A stretch of DNA of 64,000 nucleotides from contig JAKSNS010000002.1 in NCBI GenBank assembly GCA_024399545.1, positions 38,350 through 102,349 of the forward strand, given 5' to 3'. Position 1 is the first letter of the stretch. Each line of letters begins with the position of its first letter. This document shows, one piece after another, positions 17,752 through 26,506 of this stretch. This stretch comes from Paludibacteraceae bacterium (GTDB lineage: Bacteria; Bacteroidota; Bacteroidia; Bacteroidales; Paludibacteraceae). The notes below the pieces were generated by a model, which had not been told where the DNA came from, ran no database searches, and saw nothing but the letters and a program-made list of their open reading frames with translations. Position numbers and translations under genes: made by a program.

Positions 17752-20700
17752 ATGAGTATTTACAAAACAGCCATTGACAAACCTATCAGTACCACGCTGA
17801 TATTCGTGGCGGTGATAGTCATTGGTCTCTTCTGTCTCTCGAAATTGCCTATCGACAATTTCCCTGAGATGGAGCCTCCGTACATCTCAGTGATGACCTC
17901 GTATGCAGGTGCGAATGCCTCGGAGATAGAGACTAATGTGACGAAAATCCTGGAGAATGGTCTGAACTCGGTTGACGGACTGAAAGAGATAACCTCATCG
18001 TCAAAGGACTATATGTCGCTTGTGACACTGGAGTTTGAGTGGGGCTCGAACATGGACGAGGCTGTCAACGACATACGTTCGGCGATTGATATGGTTTATG
18101 ACAACCTGCCTGACGGTGTGTCGCGTCCTCTGATTTTCAAGTTCAACACGTCGTCATTCCCTATCATACAGTACGCAATAACCGCGGACGAATCGTACTC
18201 AGGATTGAAGAAAATCCTGGAGGACAACGTGACGAACGTACTCAACCGTGTGGATGGTATTGGTAACCTCTCGCTTTCGGGCGCTCCTGAACGTTACGTC
18301 TATATAGACCTTGACCCACAGCAACTTGAGGCTTATAACCTCTCTGTAGAGGCAGTCGGTCAGGCAATATCTAACAACAACCTTAACCTTGCCTCCGGCT
18401 CTGTGAAAATGGGTCAGGAGCAATACCAGATGCGTGTCCAGTCTGAATATATAGAATCGTCAGAAATGGAGGACATTGTCATTGCGACAACGCCTCAGGG
18501 CAAGCAGGTCTTTGTGCGTGACATTGCCGAGGTGCGTGATACGATTAAGGATGTCGCATTGGACGAGCGTGTCAACGGACGTGAGGGTGTGCGACTTATC
18601 ATTATGAAACAGTCAGGAGCTAACACCGTGCAGGTTTGCCGTGACGTGAACAAGGAGATGGAGAAAATCAAGAAGACCCTGCCTCCTGACATCAAGATAC
18701 AGACAATCTACGACTCGTCCGAGAACATCCTGAATGCCATCAACGGACTTTCAGAGTCTGTGTTCTATGCGTTGCTGTTCGTCGTGCTGGTGGTGCTCTT
18801 CTTCCTCGGACGCTGGCGTGCCACGATAATTATCTCACTTACAATCCCTATATCGTTGATTGTGGCGTTCATATATCTGAAGATGGCAGACTCGTCATTG
18901 AACATCATTTCGCTCTGTTCTTTGTCAATCGCCATTGGTATGGTGGTGGATGATGCCATTGTGGTTCTTGAGAACATCACCAAGCATATTGACCGTGGCT
19001 CAAACCCTCACGAGGCAGCTATCTACGCCACCAACGAGGTGTGGGTGTCAGTAATAGCGACGACATTGGTTATCGTTGCTGTGTTTGTCCCTATGACCAT
19101 GTTGCCAGGTATGGCAGGTGTGATGTTCAAGGAGTTAGGTTGGATTGTGACCATAGTTTGCTGTACTTCGACAGCTGCCGCTATCACGCTTATCCCTATG
19201 CTCTGCTCGAAACTGCTTAAGGCAAAACCAGTATCGGTCGATGCTCAGGGCCGTTTGATTGAGGGCAGTTCAAAAGCCGGTTGGTATGACCGCACGGTTG
19301 TACGTTTCCTCGATATACTTGACCAGAAATATGCACAGCTGCTCCGTTGGTGCCTCGGTCATAAACTTGCCACAATGTCTTTCTTCGTGGGTTTGCTCGT
19401 CGTCGCTCTTATCCCTGTGGCACTTGGTGCTATCGGTACTGACTTTATGGCACAGCAGGATAATGGACGAATGTCTGTTACCGTTGAGTTGCAGCGTGGT
19501 ACGCGTATCGAGAGGACCATGGCCACGGCACGTGAACTGGAGGGACTGTTCATGGAGGTCTGCCCTGAGATAGAGCTTATATCCTCTTCGGCAGGCTCGA
19601 ACGATGACGCCTCAATCTCGGCGTTGTTCAACTCGACGAACAACAACAAGATTTCGATGACCATCCGTTGCCCTAAGAAATACGAGCGTGAACGCACCAT
19701 CTGGCAGATGGCTGAGAGCATCCGTGGTGTGTTGAACCAACGTTCTGATGTAGTCTCTTATACCGTTTCAACCAATGCAGGTATGGGCGGTGGTGGTGCC
19801 TCGAACACCGTTGATTTCGAGATTTACGGTTATGATTTCGACCAGACCAATATATTGGCAGACGAATTTAAACGCAAATTCCAGGAAATCCCTGGCGCAC
19901 GAGACGTGGATATTGACCGTGAGAAAGACCGTTCGGAACTTCAAGTGATTTTCGACAAAGAGAAACTTGCGCGTCATGGATTGTCAACGTCTGTCGCCGC
20001 TATGTATATACGTAACCGTGTGACAGGTTACACTGCCGGTTATTTGAAGGAGGACGGCGAGGAGTATGACATCAGGGTGCGTCTGAAAGAAGAGTACCGT
20101 GACAATATGGCCGACATTATGGAAATGTCGCTGATGGATGCTTACGGAAAGACCGTCAAGGTTAAGGAACTGGCTGATGTCGAGGAGTATTGGGCACCAC
20201 CTGAGATTAAACGTAAGTCACGTCAGCGTTATGTCACCATCAAGGTTACGCCAGAGGGTGTCTCGATGGGCGAGATGGCGACTGCCATGCAGGCTGTGGC
20301 TGACAAGACAGAGATTCCTCTGGGCGTGCATTATGACTTTGGCGGTACTTACGAGGATCAGCAAGAGACGTTCGGTGACATGCTTGTGTTGCTCGTGATG
20401 ATTCTGCTGCTGGTATATATTGTGATGGCTTCGCAGTTCGAGGACTTCAAGAACCCTCTTATCATTATGACCTCGGCTATTTTCGCTTTGCCTGGTGTCA
20501 TCGTCGGACTGCTTATAACCAACACTACGCTTGATATGATTGGCGGACTTGGCTTCGTGCTTTTGGTCGGTATTGCAGTCAAGAACGGTATCGTGCTTGT
20601 GGATTACATCAACCTTATGCGTGAGCGTGGCTATGAGATGACTGAGGCAATTGCGCTTTCGGGTGCTTCGCGTCTCCGTCCTGTGCTTATGACAGCAATG

Positions 20701-20955
20701 ACGACAATCCTCGGTATGGTGCCTATGGCAATAGCTTCGTCTGAAGGCTCCGAAATGTGGCGGCCTATGGGTATCGTCATCATCGGTGGTTTGACCGTTT
20801 CTACGTTCATCACACTGATTGTCGTGCCTCTGCTTTACGGCGTAATCAACCGTGGCGATGAACAGGCCAAACTTGAGAAACGTCGCAAATCATTCATCTT
20901 CATGCAACTGGCAGACCCAAGTGCAGAGAAAAACACTAACACAGAAACAGTATGA
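17752..20955 (+). CDS. RND efflux pump, inner-membrane permease (HAE1-like)
   Basis: 1067 residues, the usual size, with twelve expected membrane segments and two large periplasmic loops. Recognisable parts are the N-terminus PISTTLIFVAVIVIGLFCLSKLPIDNFPEMEPP, the TM4 motif GMVVDDAIVVLENI with the paired Asp residues that relay protons in HAE1 pumps, and the C-terminal GLGFVLLVGIAVKNGIVLVDY. The DD pair points to drug/hydrophobe efflux rather than a metal pump. The last bases overlap the start of a PII-like gene (ATGA), which is a link worth noting. Confidence 0.95.
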   Translation: MSIYKTAIDKPISTTLIFVAVIVIGLFCLSKLPIDNFPEMEPPYISVMTSYAGANASEIETNVTKILENGLNSVDGLKEITSSSKDYMSLVTLEFEWGSNMDEAVNDIRSAIDMVYDNLPDGVSRPLIFKFNTSSFPIIQYAITADESYSGLKKILEDNVTNVLNRVDGIGNLSLSGAPERYVYIDLDPQQLEAYNLSVEAVGQAISNNNLNLASGSVKMGQEQYQMRVQSEYIESSEMEDIVIATTPQGKQVFVRDIAEVRDTIKDVALDERVNGREGVRLIIMKQSGANTVQVCRDVNKEMEKIKKTLPPDIKIQTIYDSSENILNAINGLSESVFYALLFVVLVVLFFLGRWRATIIISLTIPISLIVAFIYLKMADSSLNIISLCSLSIAIGMVVDDAIVVLENITKHIDRGSNPHEAAIYATNEVWVSVIATTLVIVAVFVPMTMLPGMAGVMFKELGWIVTIVCCTSTAAAITLIPMLCSKLLKAKPVSVDAQGRLIEGSSKAGWYDRTVVRFLDILDQKYAQLLRWCLGHKLATMSFFVGLLVVALIPVALGAIGTDFMAQQDNGRMSVTVELQRGTRIERTMATARELEGLFMEVCPEIELISSSAGSNDDASISALFNSTNNNKISMTIRCPKKYERERTIWQMAESIRGVLNQRSDVVSYTVSTNAGMGGGGASNTVDFEIYGYDFDQTNILADEFKRKFQEIPGARDVDIDREKDRSELQVIFDKEKLARHGLSTSVAAMYIRNRVTGYTAGYLKEDGEEYDIRVRLKEEYRDNMADIMEMSLMDAYGKTVKVKELADVEEYWAPPEIKRKSRQRYVTIKVTPEGVSMGEMATAMQAVADKTEIPLGVHYDFGGTYEDQQETFGDMLVLLVMILLLVYIVMASQFEDFKNPLIIMTSAIFALPGVIVGLLITNTTLDMIGGLGFVLLVGIAVKNGIVLVDYINLMRERGYEMTEAIALSGASRLRPVLMTAMTTILGMVPMAIASSEGSEMWRPMGIVIIGGLTVSTFITLIVVPLLYGVINRGDEQAKLEKRRKSFIFMQLADPSAEKNTNTETV

Positions 20956-21245
20956 AAAGCGTCTTTATAGTTTTCAACCAAGCCAATACTGAGCGCGTCG
21001 AGTTTATGCTCGACGAACTCGGTATCCGTGGGTTTACATTCTTTGAGCAGATTCAGGGTCGTGGCACAAACGACGGCGACCCACGCCGTGGAACACACAC
21101 ATGGCCCGAAATGAACTCTGCCGTGATGACGGTTGTTCCAGACGAAAAAGTCGGGGAATTGCTTTCGGCAGTCCGTAAACTTGACCACCGTAATCTGGAA
21201 GTTGGTGTCAAGGCTTTTGTATGGAACATCGAACAGATGGTGTGA
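20952..21245 (+). CDS. PII-like protein of the efflux-linked PII-NG group
   Basis: 97 residues, with a ferredoxin-like fold expected from the strand-helix pattern. The middle carries GRGTNDGDPRRGTHTWPEMNS (residues about 37-57), close to the signature of the PII new group (PII-NG), which has been described from gene clusters encoding RND efflux pumps. The canonical T-loop with Tyr51 and the B/C-loop ATP motifs of GlnB are not visible. It overlaps the RND gene by four bases, so coupled expression and direct control of the pump are plausible. Its ligand is unknown. Confidence 0.8.
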   Translation: MKSVFIVFNQANTERVEFMLDELGIRGFTFFEQIQGRGTNDGDPRRGTHTWPEMNSAVMTVVPDEKVGELLSAVRKLDHRNLEVGVKAFVWNIEQMV

Positions 21246-21276
21246 TTGTAAACAGTACGAGTAACCAAAAAACCAA

Positions 21277-22199
21277 TGAAATTTATAGGTAAAATCCGAA
21301 ATAAGGATGATTACGAGTCTATTGTCGCTCTCAGAGACGAGTATCGCCGGATATTGGGATTGTTGACCAATGCCTTGTGTCGTGTCGTTATGATAAGGAG
21401 ACGGATACTGGTTTTATAGTCTATATAGATTACAAATACGATGTGTTGTGGAAAGACAGAGGATACCTGTCGAAATGGAGTGAAGAGGAGATGGATGCTT
21501 TCCGTAAGGCTATCTGTAAGCTCTCAATCAACAGTACGACCAGATTGACAATGTTTTGGAAGAGGCTCGTTCGTATGTTGAGAATAGGAACGAGGAGAGG
21601 GCAAGGTCTTTCTTCCTCTCTTTTTCATCATTGCTGATTGTCATCAACCTTTTCTTATGGTGAGTTCTATAAATTCATTTTGAGTGTTTTTGAAGTTTGT
21701 TTTAGGCAGATTGCTGTGCGGAAGAAGGGAGCATAGCGGGCTATGTGACCGCCTGACAAGCAGCAAGATGCCAAAAGAAACTTCAAAAACACCAAAAAGT
21801 TTATTCATTAGTAGTATCATTTCGTTTTATCAAACGGTGAATTTATAGAACTCACCTTATATATTTTGCAGTCAAACGGAATATTGACACCGCCATGGGA
21901 AATGGATTTTACGGCTGCAATCTCTTTTGGTATCATTGGATCTTATACTTCAATATGGTCACGCTTCAACAAACTGCAAATGAACGGATTGTCAACCAGA
22001 TTTGCACTTGTGGTTGAGTCTCTCTCGTCTGATGATTGGTTGTGTTATATTTTCAAGTAAGTTGGATTACGAAATCGTGCGTAGGTTCGGTAAATATATA
22101 TTTGGAACTATTACAAGAAATACTAATATTAGGTTTGGTTTTCAATATTCCTTATTACTTGCAGGTCATATAGAGAAATTCTTGGAAATGATTTGAATA
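21277..22199 (+). pseudogene. Decayed membrane-protein gene split by a MITE
   Basis: Coding traces run through several frames. The ATG at 21277 opens MKFIGKIRNKDDYESIVALRDEY. A frameshift near 21361 leads into the frame around 21377-21520 (SCRYDKETDTGFIVYIDYK). Another near 21525 leads to LNQQYDQIDNVLEEARSYV and a hydrophobic segment (SFSSLLIVINLFL) that stops at 21658, where a MITE is inserted. Removing the MITE and one TTAT copy restores the frame into YILQSNGILTPPW and ISFGIIGSYTSIWSR. A third shift near 22030 leads to SKLDYEIVRRFGKYIFG, ending near 22196. The ancestral protein had about 290 residues and membrane segments; I do not recognise its family. Confidence 0.8.
21659..21856. mobile_element. 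MITE-like element, 198 bp
   Basis: Perfect 19-bp terminal inverted repeats at 21659-21677 and 21838-21856 (GGTGAGTTCTATAAATTCA and its reverse complement), flanked by a TTAT duplication (21655-21658 and 21857-21860). Inside are further nested inverted repeats: GTGTTTTTGAAGTT against AACTTCAAAAACACC, and a hairpin CATAGC-gg-GCTATG near 21732-21745. There is no coding capacity. It is probably a non-autonomous transposon mobilised by a transposase elsewhere. Confidence 0.85.
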
Positions 22200-22230
22200 T
22201 CTTATGATAATAGAAAAAATGACGAACATT

Positions 22231-23553
22231 ATGAAACGCATACTGTCAATCGTTTTCCTTTTTGGTTACGTTTATACTTACGCCAATGACGGGGTCTATT
22301 TCACTACAGGCGCTTTTCTTGTGCCTACCCACGAAAGCTCGGTATCAGTTACGAAGGAGGTTCTGACCATCACTATTGGCAAGGATGATTTGGCTATGGT
22401 GGATGTCTATTACGAGTTCTTTAATCCAGACGAGGCAAAGACCGTATCTATGGCATTCGAGGCTGCTGCACCAGAGAATGCCAACTACAATATTGGCAAG
22501 AACATCAGTCACCCATTCATCTACGACTTCAAGGTAGAGATGAACGGCAATCCGTTGCAATATCGTAACGCCCTCGTAGTCTCTAAATGGGACGACGGCA
22601 GGAAGGTCATTGGCAAGGATATAACTCTACTTGATCTTTCGGAATGGAAACACGAAATCCCGGATGATTATTATGATTTGCCAAACGCACTTTATAATGC
22701 CCGTCTTGACAGCGTTGTTTATGCCGATTATGGCTATATGTTCGAGGCTACTTTCAAGCCAGGCATAAACATTGTTCATCACACCTATAACTACAAAATG
22801 TCATACAACATAGCGTACAAATATTGCGTTTCTTACTGGCTTACACCGGCTACACGCTGGGCTAACCATCGGATTGACGACTTCACTCTACGTATAAAAA
22901 ACGAGAATGACATTGATTACTTCATCGGTAATGACGAGCTCTTCTCGGCATCGCCTTTCTCGTTTGCCGAAGGTCGTGGCGATGTCTATCCTTTCGTTGA
23001 CGAGTATGGTATTCATTGTACGTTGGCTGTTGCCCATAGCAATGATGCTGTACTTGAATGGCACGCCAAGAATTTTGTCCCTCAGTCTGATATGAATATT
23101 ATTTCTGTTGATAACTACCTGCCGTCGCAGAGCATATACCTCGATGCAAGGGAGAGCAAAGTAGTTGTGGCTGCAGATGGTGGTCAGTATCGATTCATTG
23201 GTACGAGTGGCGAAAACTATCTTGTTGTGGCGCAGGATTTCGGACTGATACCTAAAAATACTTCAATGGTCGAAACCTTCAAAGCCGAAAATGGTCAAGG
23301 CATTTTGACTATTAAGGTCAAAGATTACAAAAGCGTGAGGGTACGCCAGAGCCCAACGACGAATAGTGAAGTCCTGTCCATAATCAAAGACCGTCGGGGC
23401 GAAATACCTGTTGTGCTTAAATGCCTTGGCTTGGCTGAAGAACGTGACGATAAAGGCACTTTCATGAATTATTGGTACAAGGTTGAGGTGGATGGCAAAA
23501 TTGGCTATGTGCGCTCAGACCTCATGGCGTGGGATGCGATTAATCCATATTGA
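22231..23553 (+). CDS. Secreted protein with C-terminal bacterial SH3 domain
   Basis: 440 residues from the ATG at 22231, which gives a clean signal peptide (MKRILSIVFLFGYVYTYA); in-frame ATGs at 22204 and 22219 are alternatives. The large N-terminal part is beta-rich and unassigned (FTTGAFLVPTHESSVSVTKEVLTITIG and similar), reminiscent of DUF4424-type surface proteins. Residues about 365-440 form an SH3b domain: KSVRVRQSPTTNSEVLSII, then NYWYKVEVDGKIGYVRSDLM. Such domains often bind cell-wall peptides. It begins just after the pseudogene and precedes capA. Confidence 0.78.
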   Translation: MKRILSIVFLFGYVYTYANDGVYFTTGAFLVPTHESSVSVTKEVLTITIGKDDLAMVDVYYEFFNPDEAKTVSMAFEAAAPENANYNIGKNISHPFIYDFKVEMNGNPLQYRNALVVSKWDDGRKVIGKDITLLDLSEWKHEIPDDYYDLPNALYNARLDSVVYADYGYMFEATFKPGINIVHHTYNYKMSYNIAYKYCVSYWLTPATRWANHRIDDFTLRIKNENDIDYFIGNDELFSASPFSFAEGRGDVYPFVDEYGIHCTLAVAHSNDAVLEWHAKNFVPQSDMNIISVDNYLPSQSIYLDARESKVVVAADGGQYRFIGTSGENYLVVAQDFGLIPKNTSMVETFKAENGQGILTIKVKDYKSVRVRQSPTTNSEVLSIIKDRRGEIPVVLKCLGLAEERDDKGTFMNYWYKVEVDGKIGYVRSDLMAWDAINPY

Positions 23554-23615
23554 ATTGATGCGATGATTGATTTATGTTTGCATTTTGCGTGTCTAATGAT
23601 TGATAGGGCCAGCTG

Positions 23616-24641
23616 ATGAAAAGAATTGTCTATATAATCGTATTTGTGTTATACTGTGTTGCGGCACAAGCATTTACATTTGCCCTAACTGGTGATGTGA
23701 TGATGGGGACAACTTATCCTGAACATCGCCTTCCTTTGCATAATGGTGCGTTGCTATTCAGATATGTCTCTCCTACATTGCGGTCAGCCGACTTCGCTAT
23801 GGGTAACCTTGAAGCCACTCTTTGTGACGCTGATGCCATTCCCCGCCATTGCAAAGACTCCAGTATCTGCTATCTTTTCAAGACCCCTCAGCATTATGTC
23901 CAAAACCTTGTCGATGCTGGTTTTGATGCGTTAAGTGTTGCGAACAACCATATTAACGATTTCGGCAGTGAGGGGCGTGACTCAACGATGTCAACATTGC
24001 GTAGGGCTAATATTGCGTTCGCAGGGTTACGCAAGATGTGCGAGACCGCCATTATCGTCCGTAACGGTAAGCGTATTGGCATCTGTTGTTTCTCGCCAAA
24101 TGCAGTGACTGTCAACATCCTGAACATCACATACGCCACCAAACTTGTCACTTCCCTTTGCGGGAAATGCGATTACGTTATTGTCTCGTTTCATGGTGGT
24201 GGTGAGGGTAATGACTTCCTTCACGTAACGCGAGAAGAGGAGTTTTGTTTCGGGCAGTCTCGCGGTAATGTTTACTTGTTTGCCCACGCTTGTATAGATG
24301 CTGGTGCAGACCTTGTTTTTGGTCATGGACCTCACGTTCCTCGCGGAATGGAACTTTACAAGGGACATCTGATTGCCTATAGTCTTGGCAATTTCTGCAC
24401 ACCGTATGGTATAGGCATACTTGGAATTAACGGCTATGCGCCTCTGCTTTTCGTCGAGGTTGACGACGACGGTTTGTTCGTCAAGGGCAGGATTGAATCA
24501 TACGTTCAGCGAAAGGGGGCTGGCCCTATCCGTGACCCAAAGGAACAGGCTGCCCAACTTATGAAGAAACTGACCGTAGAGGATTTTCCCGAGAATAATC
24601 TATATTTTGTTGGAAATCAGATTAGGATAAGGACAAAATGA
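23616..24641 (+). CDS. CapA-family metallophosphatase-fold protein
   Basis: 341 residues with a signal peptide (ending AAQA). The family motifs are FALTGDVMMGTTYP, the metal-binding NLEATL, VANNHINDFGSEG, FGHGPHVPRGMELYKGHLIAYSLGNF. CapA/PgsA proteins are calcineurin-like and were first linked to poly-gamma-glutamate capsule export. There are no capB/C partners here, so in this context it is more likely a periplasmic hydrolase of unknown substrate. The DUF1294 gene overlaps its stop (ATGA). Confidence 0.88.
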   Translation: MKRIVYIIVFVLYCVAAQAFTFALTGDVMMGTTYPEHRLPLHNGALLFRYVSPTLRSADFAMGNLEATLCDADAIPRHCKDSSICYLFKTPQHYVQNLVDAGFDALSVANNHINDFGSEGRDSTMSTLRRANIAFAGLRKMCETAIIVRNGKRIGICCFSPNAVTVNILNITYATKLVTSLCGKCDYVIVSFHGGGEGNDFLHVTREEEFCFGQSRGNVYLFAHACIDAGADLVFGHGPHVPRGMELYKGHLIAYSLGNFCTPYGIGILGINGYAPLLFVEVDDDGLFVKGRIESYVQRKGAGPIRDPKEQAAQLMKKLTVEDFPENNLYFVGNQIRIRTK

Positions 24642-24904
24642 ACCTATATTATTACCTTATCGTAGTCAACTTGATGGCTTTTGCCCTGTATGGTATTGAC
24701 AAACTGAAAGCCCGTCATCATTGGTGGCGCATACCTGAATGGGTGCTGCTTACTGTTGCCGCAATTGGTGGCAGCATCGGGGCATGGGTTGGCATGAAGT
24801 GTTTCCACCACAAGACCCTTAAGCCGCTTTTTCGTTTTGGTGTGCCTGTCGTATTGCTGCTCCAGATTGCAGTGTTGGCATACAAATTCTTTTTATCGCA
24901 ATAG
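24638..24904 (+). CDS. DUF1294 membrane protein
   Basis: 88 residues with two to three hydrophobic segments and the DUF1294 pattern NLMAFALYGIDKLKARHHWWRIPEW then GGSIGAWVGMKCFHHKTLKPLFRFGVP. Function unknown. The start overlaps capA by four bases. Confidence 0.88.
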   Translation: MNLYYYLIVVNLMAFALYGIDKLKARHHWWRIPEWVLLTVAAIGGSIGAWVGMKCFHHKTLKPLFRFGVPVVLLLQIAVLAYKFFLSQ

Positions 24905-25319
24905 CTATGACCCCCTTTTTTAATCAGATTACCAATCTTTTTCATTAGTGTGACATCAGCTTTGATAACTGATTACAAAAGTATCATTGTTTGTGACGAC
25001 AGTTATCTGGTTGATGCACAGATTACGGGCTGGTGCCAAAAATATGTTTCACTGGTCGGAAAGGGTGAGACACATAAAAGCCTACCCCCAACTTTTTAGG
25101 TGAAATTATTGAAATTATTGAAATCGCATATCGTCCGGAAGCAAAACAGAGACCATAACGACTTCGTAAAAATTGCATTCATTCCGACAATACAAAAGAG
25201 CAAGAAAAGAGCAAGCCCTACCGTACCATAAAGGAACAGAATCTACTGCAAAAAACTTCTCCTTTTTCTATTCAGACAATAAAGGCAACTCTTTCCCGTT
25301 CACTATATAAAAACGCCTT
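24905..25319. other. Gene-free gap
   Basis: Nothing firm. A 49-codon open stretch from the GTG at 24950 (reading LITDYKSIIVCDDSYLVDA) ends near 25100 and could be a coding remnant. There is no promoter of the consensus form and no clear terminator. Confidence 0.5.
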
Positions 25320-26015
25320 ATGAAAAGATTGATTTATTTGCCCGTTATTCTTCTGTTATGCTCCTGTCATAACATAAAGATGATAAACTTTCTGTCGCAC
25401 CAATACGCCAAAAACCCAAAGGTTATGACCGAGGAGGAGTGCCTGCAATATGCACGGGCAAACCTGCGGGAAGGCATCAGGGAGATTTACGTTGTCAGGA
25501 GTGAGCCGACGGATAGTGCCATGGACAGTGCCATGTGGTATTACTTTGGTTATCCAAGTTATTATTTTGACGCAGACGGGCTTGAGTATGACAGCATAAG
25601 CACGGACACTACTTTTTCCTGCGGATGGTCACGTTTTGGTACCATTTACGACAAAGAGAACTTCGGAACTATATTGCTCCACACAGATTCGGCGCGCACA
25701 CTGGATTACCGTCTCACGAAGTTCAGGAAAATCAGTGACGAAGAGTCTCCAAAAGACGGTCAAGTCACTTTCATATTAGGTCTGTCGCCCGACAACCAGA
25801 AGATGAACCTCTCTTGCGATGACATCAACCAACTTTATGATGCCTGGAATGGGGAATGCCGTATAATCGTGGTAATCACCAATCCCCAGGAAAGTTGGGG
25901 ACTGAAGGCAGGCAAAAGGGTCAAATACAGGCTTGAGTTGGACGAGGTCTTTGAGGATGGCAAAGAACATAGCTCATTTTCAACCAAATCCACATTCAAA
26001 TATCCCAAGAGATGA
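25320..26015 (+). CDS. Lipoprotein of unknown function
   Basis: 231 residues with a lipoprotein signal (lipobox LCSC, Cys near 16). The body is hydrophilic, with a DSAMDSAMWYYFGYPSYYFDADG segment and a C-terminal half of alternating strands. I see no domain I can name. It stands alone on the plus strand between two gene-poor stretches. Confidence 0.75.
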   Translation: MKRLIYLPVILLLCSCHNIKMINFLSHQYAKNPKVMTEEECLQYARANLREGIREIYVVRSEPTDSAMDSAMWYYFGYPSYYFDADGLEYDSISTDTTFSCGWSRFGTIYDKENFGTILLHTDSARTLDYRLTKFRKISDEESPKDGQVTFILGLSPDNQKMNLSCDDINQLYDAWNGECRIIVVITNPQESWGLKAGKRVKYRLELDEVFEDGKEHSSFSTKSTFKYPKR

Positions 26016-26052
26016 TGATAAGGTCATATATAATTTGGAGATAAAAACAGTA

Positions 26053-26155
26053 TGTCTTTTCCTGAAAAAACAGACAGATTATTGATTGTTTTCCTGACAA
26101 TATAGGTGAGTGTTTGCTCATTGAACGACACAAAAGCATTCTCATAATGATTGCA
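26053..26155. repeat. Dispersed repeat copy (also at 49456-49570)
   Basis: Starts TGTCTTTTCCTGAAAAAA, continues ATTATTGATTGTTTTCCT and ends near AATGATTGC. A diverged copy with the same blocks in the same order lies at 49456-49570, and a third, short copy of the first block at 49581-49598. All lie in non-coding sequence apart from the last bases here. Confidence 0.45.
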
Positions 26156-26495
26156 ATGACTCTCGGACTTTTTTCGGAAGTGAACTGAGAACCAGGTTAT
26201 ACGATTCTGACAATAACGATTTGACGAGCGGGTCAGGCATGGCATGTTCGTAATGAACGTCACTCCAATGCTTTTTGCTCCAGTGCCAGGCCGGCACGAT
26301 GTCGGAATATTCCGCACGTAGTTCGTTGTTGCGGTCTGGTGTGAGTTTGATTGCCACATGCCTGTCGCCTGTCAGCGAGAGACATGCGAATATCTTCCCG
26401 CCAATACGGAAAACCACGCAGTCATCGCCGAAAGGCATATCTTCCGTCACATAAGGCAGTGACAGAATGTATTCACGTAAATTCTCTATATTCAT
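26142..26495 (-). CDS. MmcQ/YjbR family protein
   Basis: 117 residues from the ATG at 26495, the family's usual length; the longer reading to 26540 would enter the ATPase gene. The pattern MNIENLREYILSLPYVTEDMPFGDDCVVFRIGGKIFACLSL then the C-terminal HWSDVHYEHAMPDPLVKSLLSESYNLV marks the YjbR fold (CyaY-like), sometimes annotated as DNA binding. Real function unclear. Lies 11 bases after the ATPase gene on the same strand. Confidence 0.9.
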   Translation of the reverse strand: MNIENLREYILSLPYVTEDMPFGDDCVVFRIGGKIFACLSLTGDRHVAIKLTPDRNNELRAEYSDIVPAWHWSKKHWSDVHYEHAMPDPLVKSLLSESYNLVLSSLPKKVRESLQSL

Positions 26496-26506
26496 AACAA
26501 GTGCGT

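Noticed and set aside
24950..25100. 49-codon open stretch after DUF1294
   Set aside because: No start context, promoter or recognisable family; kept only as a note in the gap entry.
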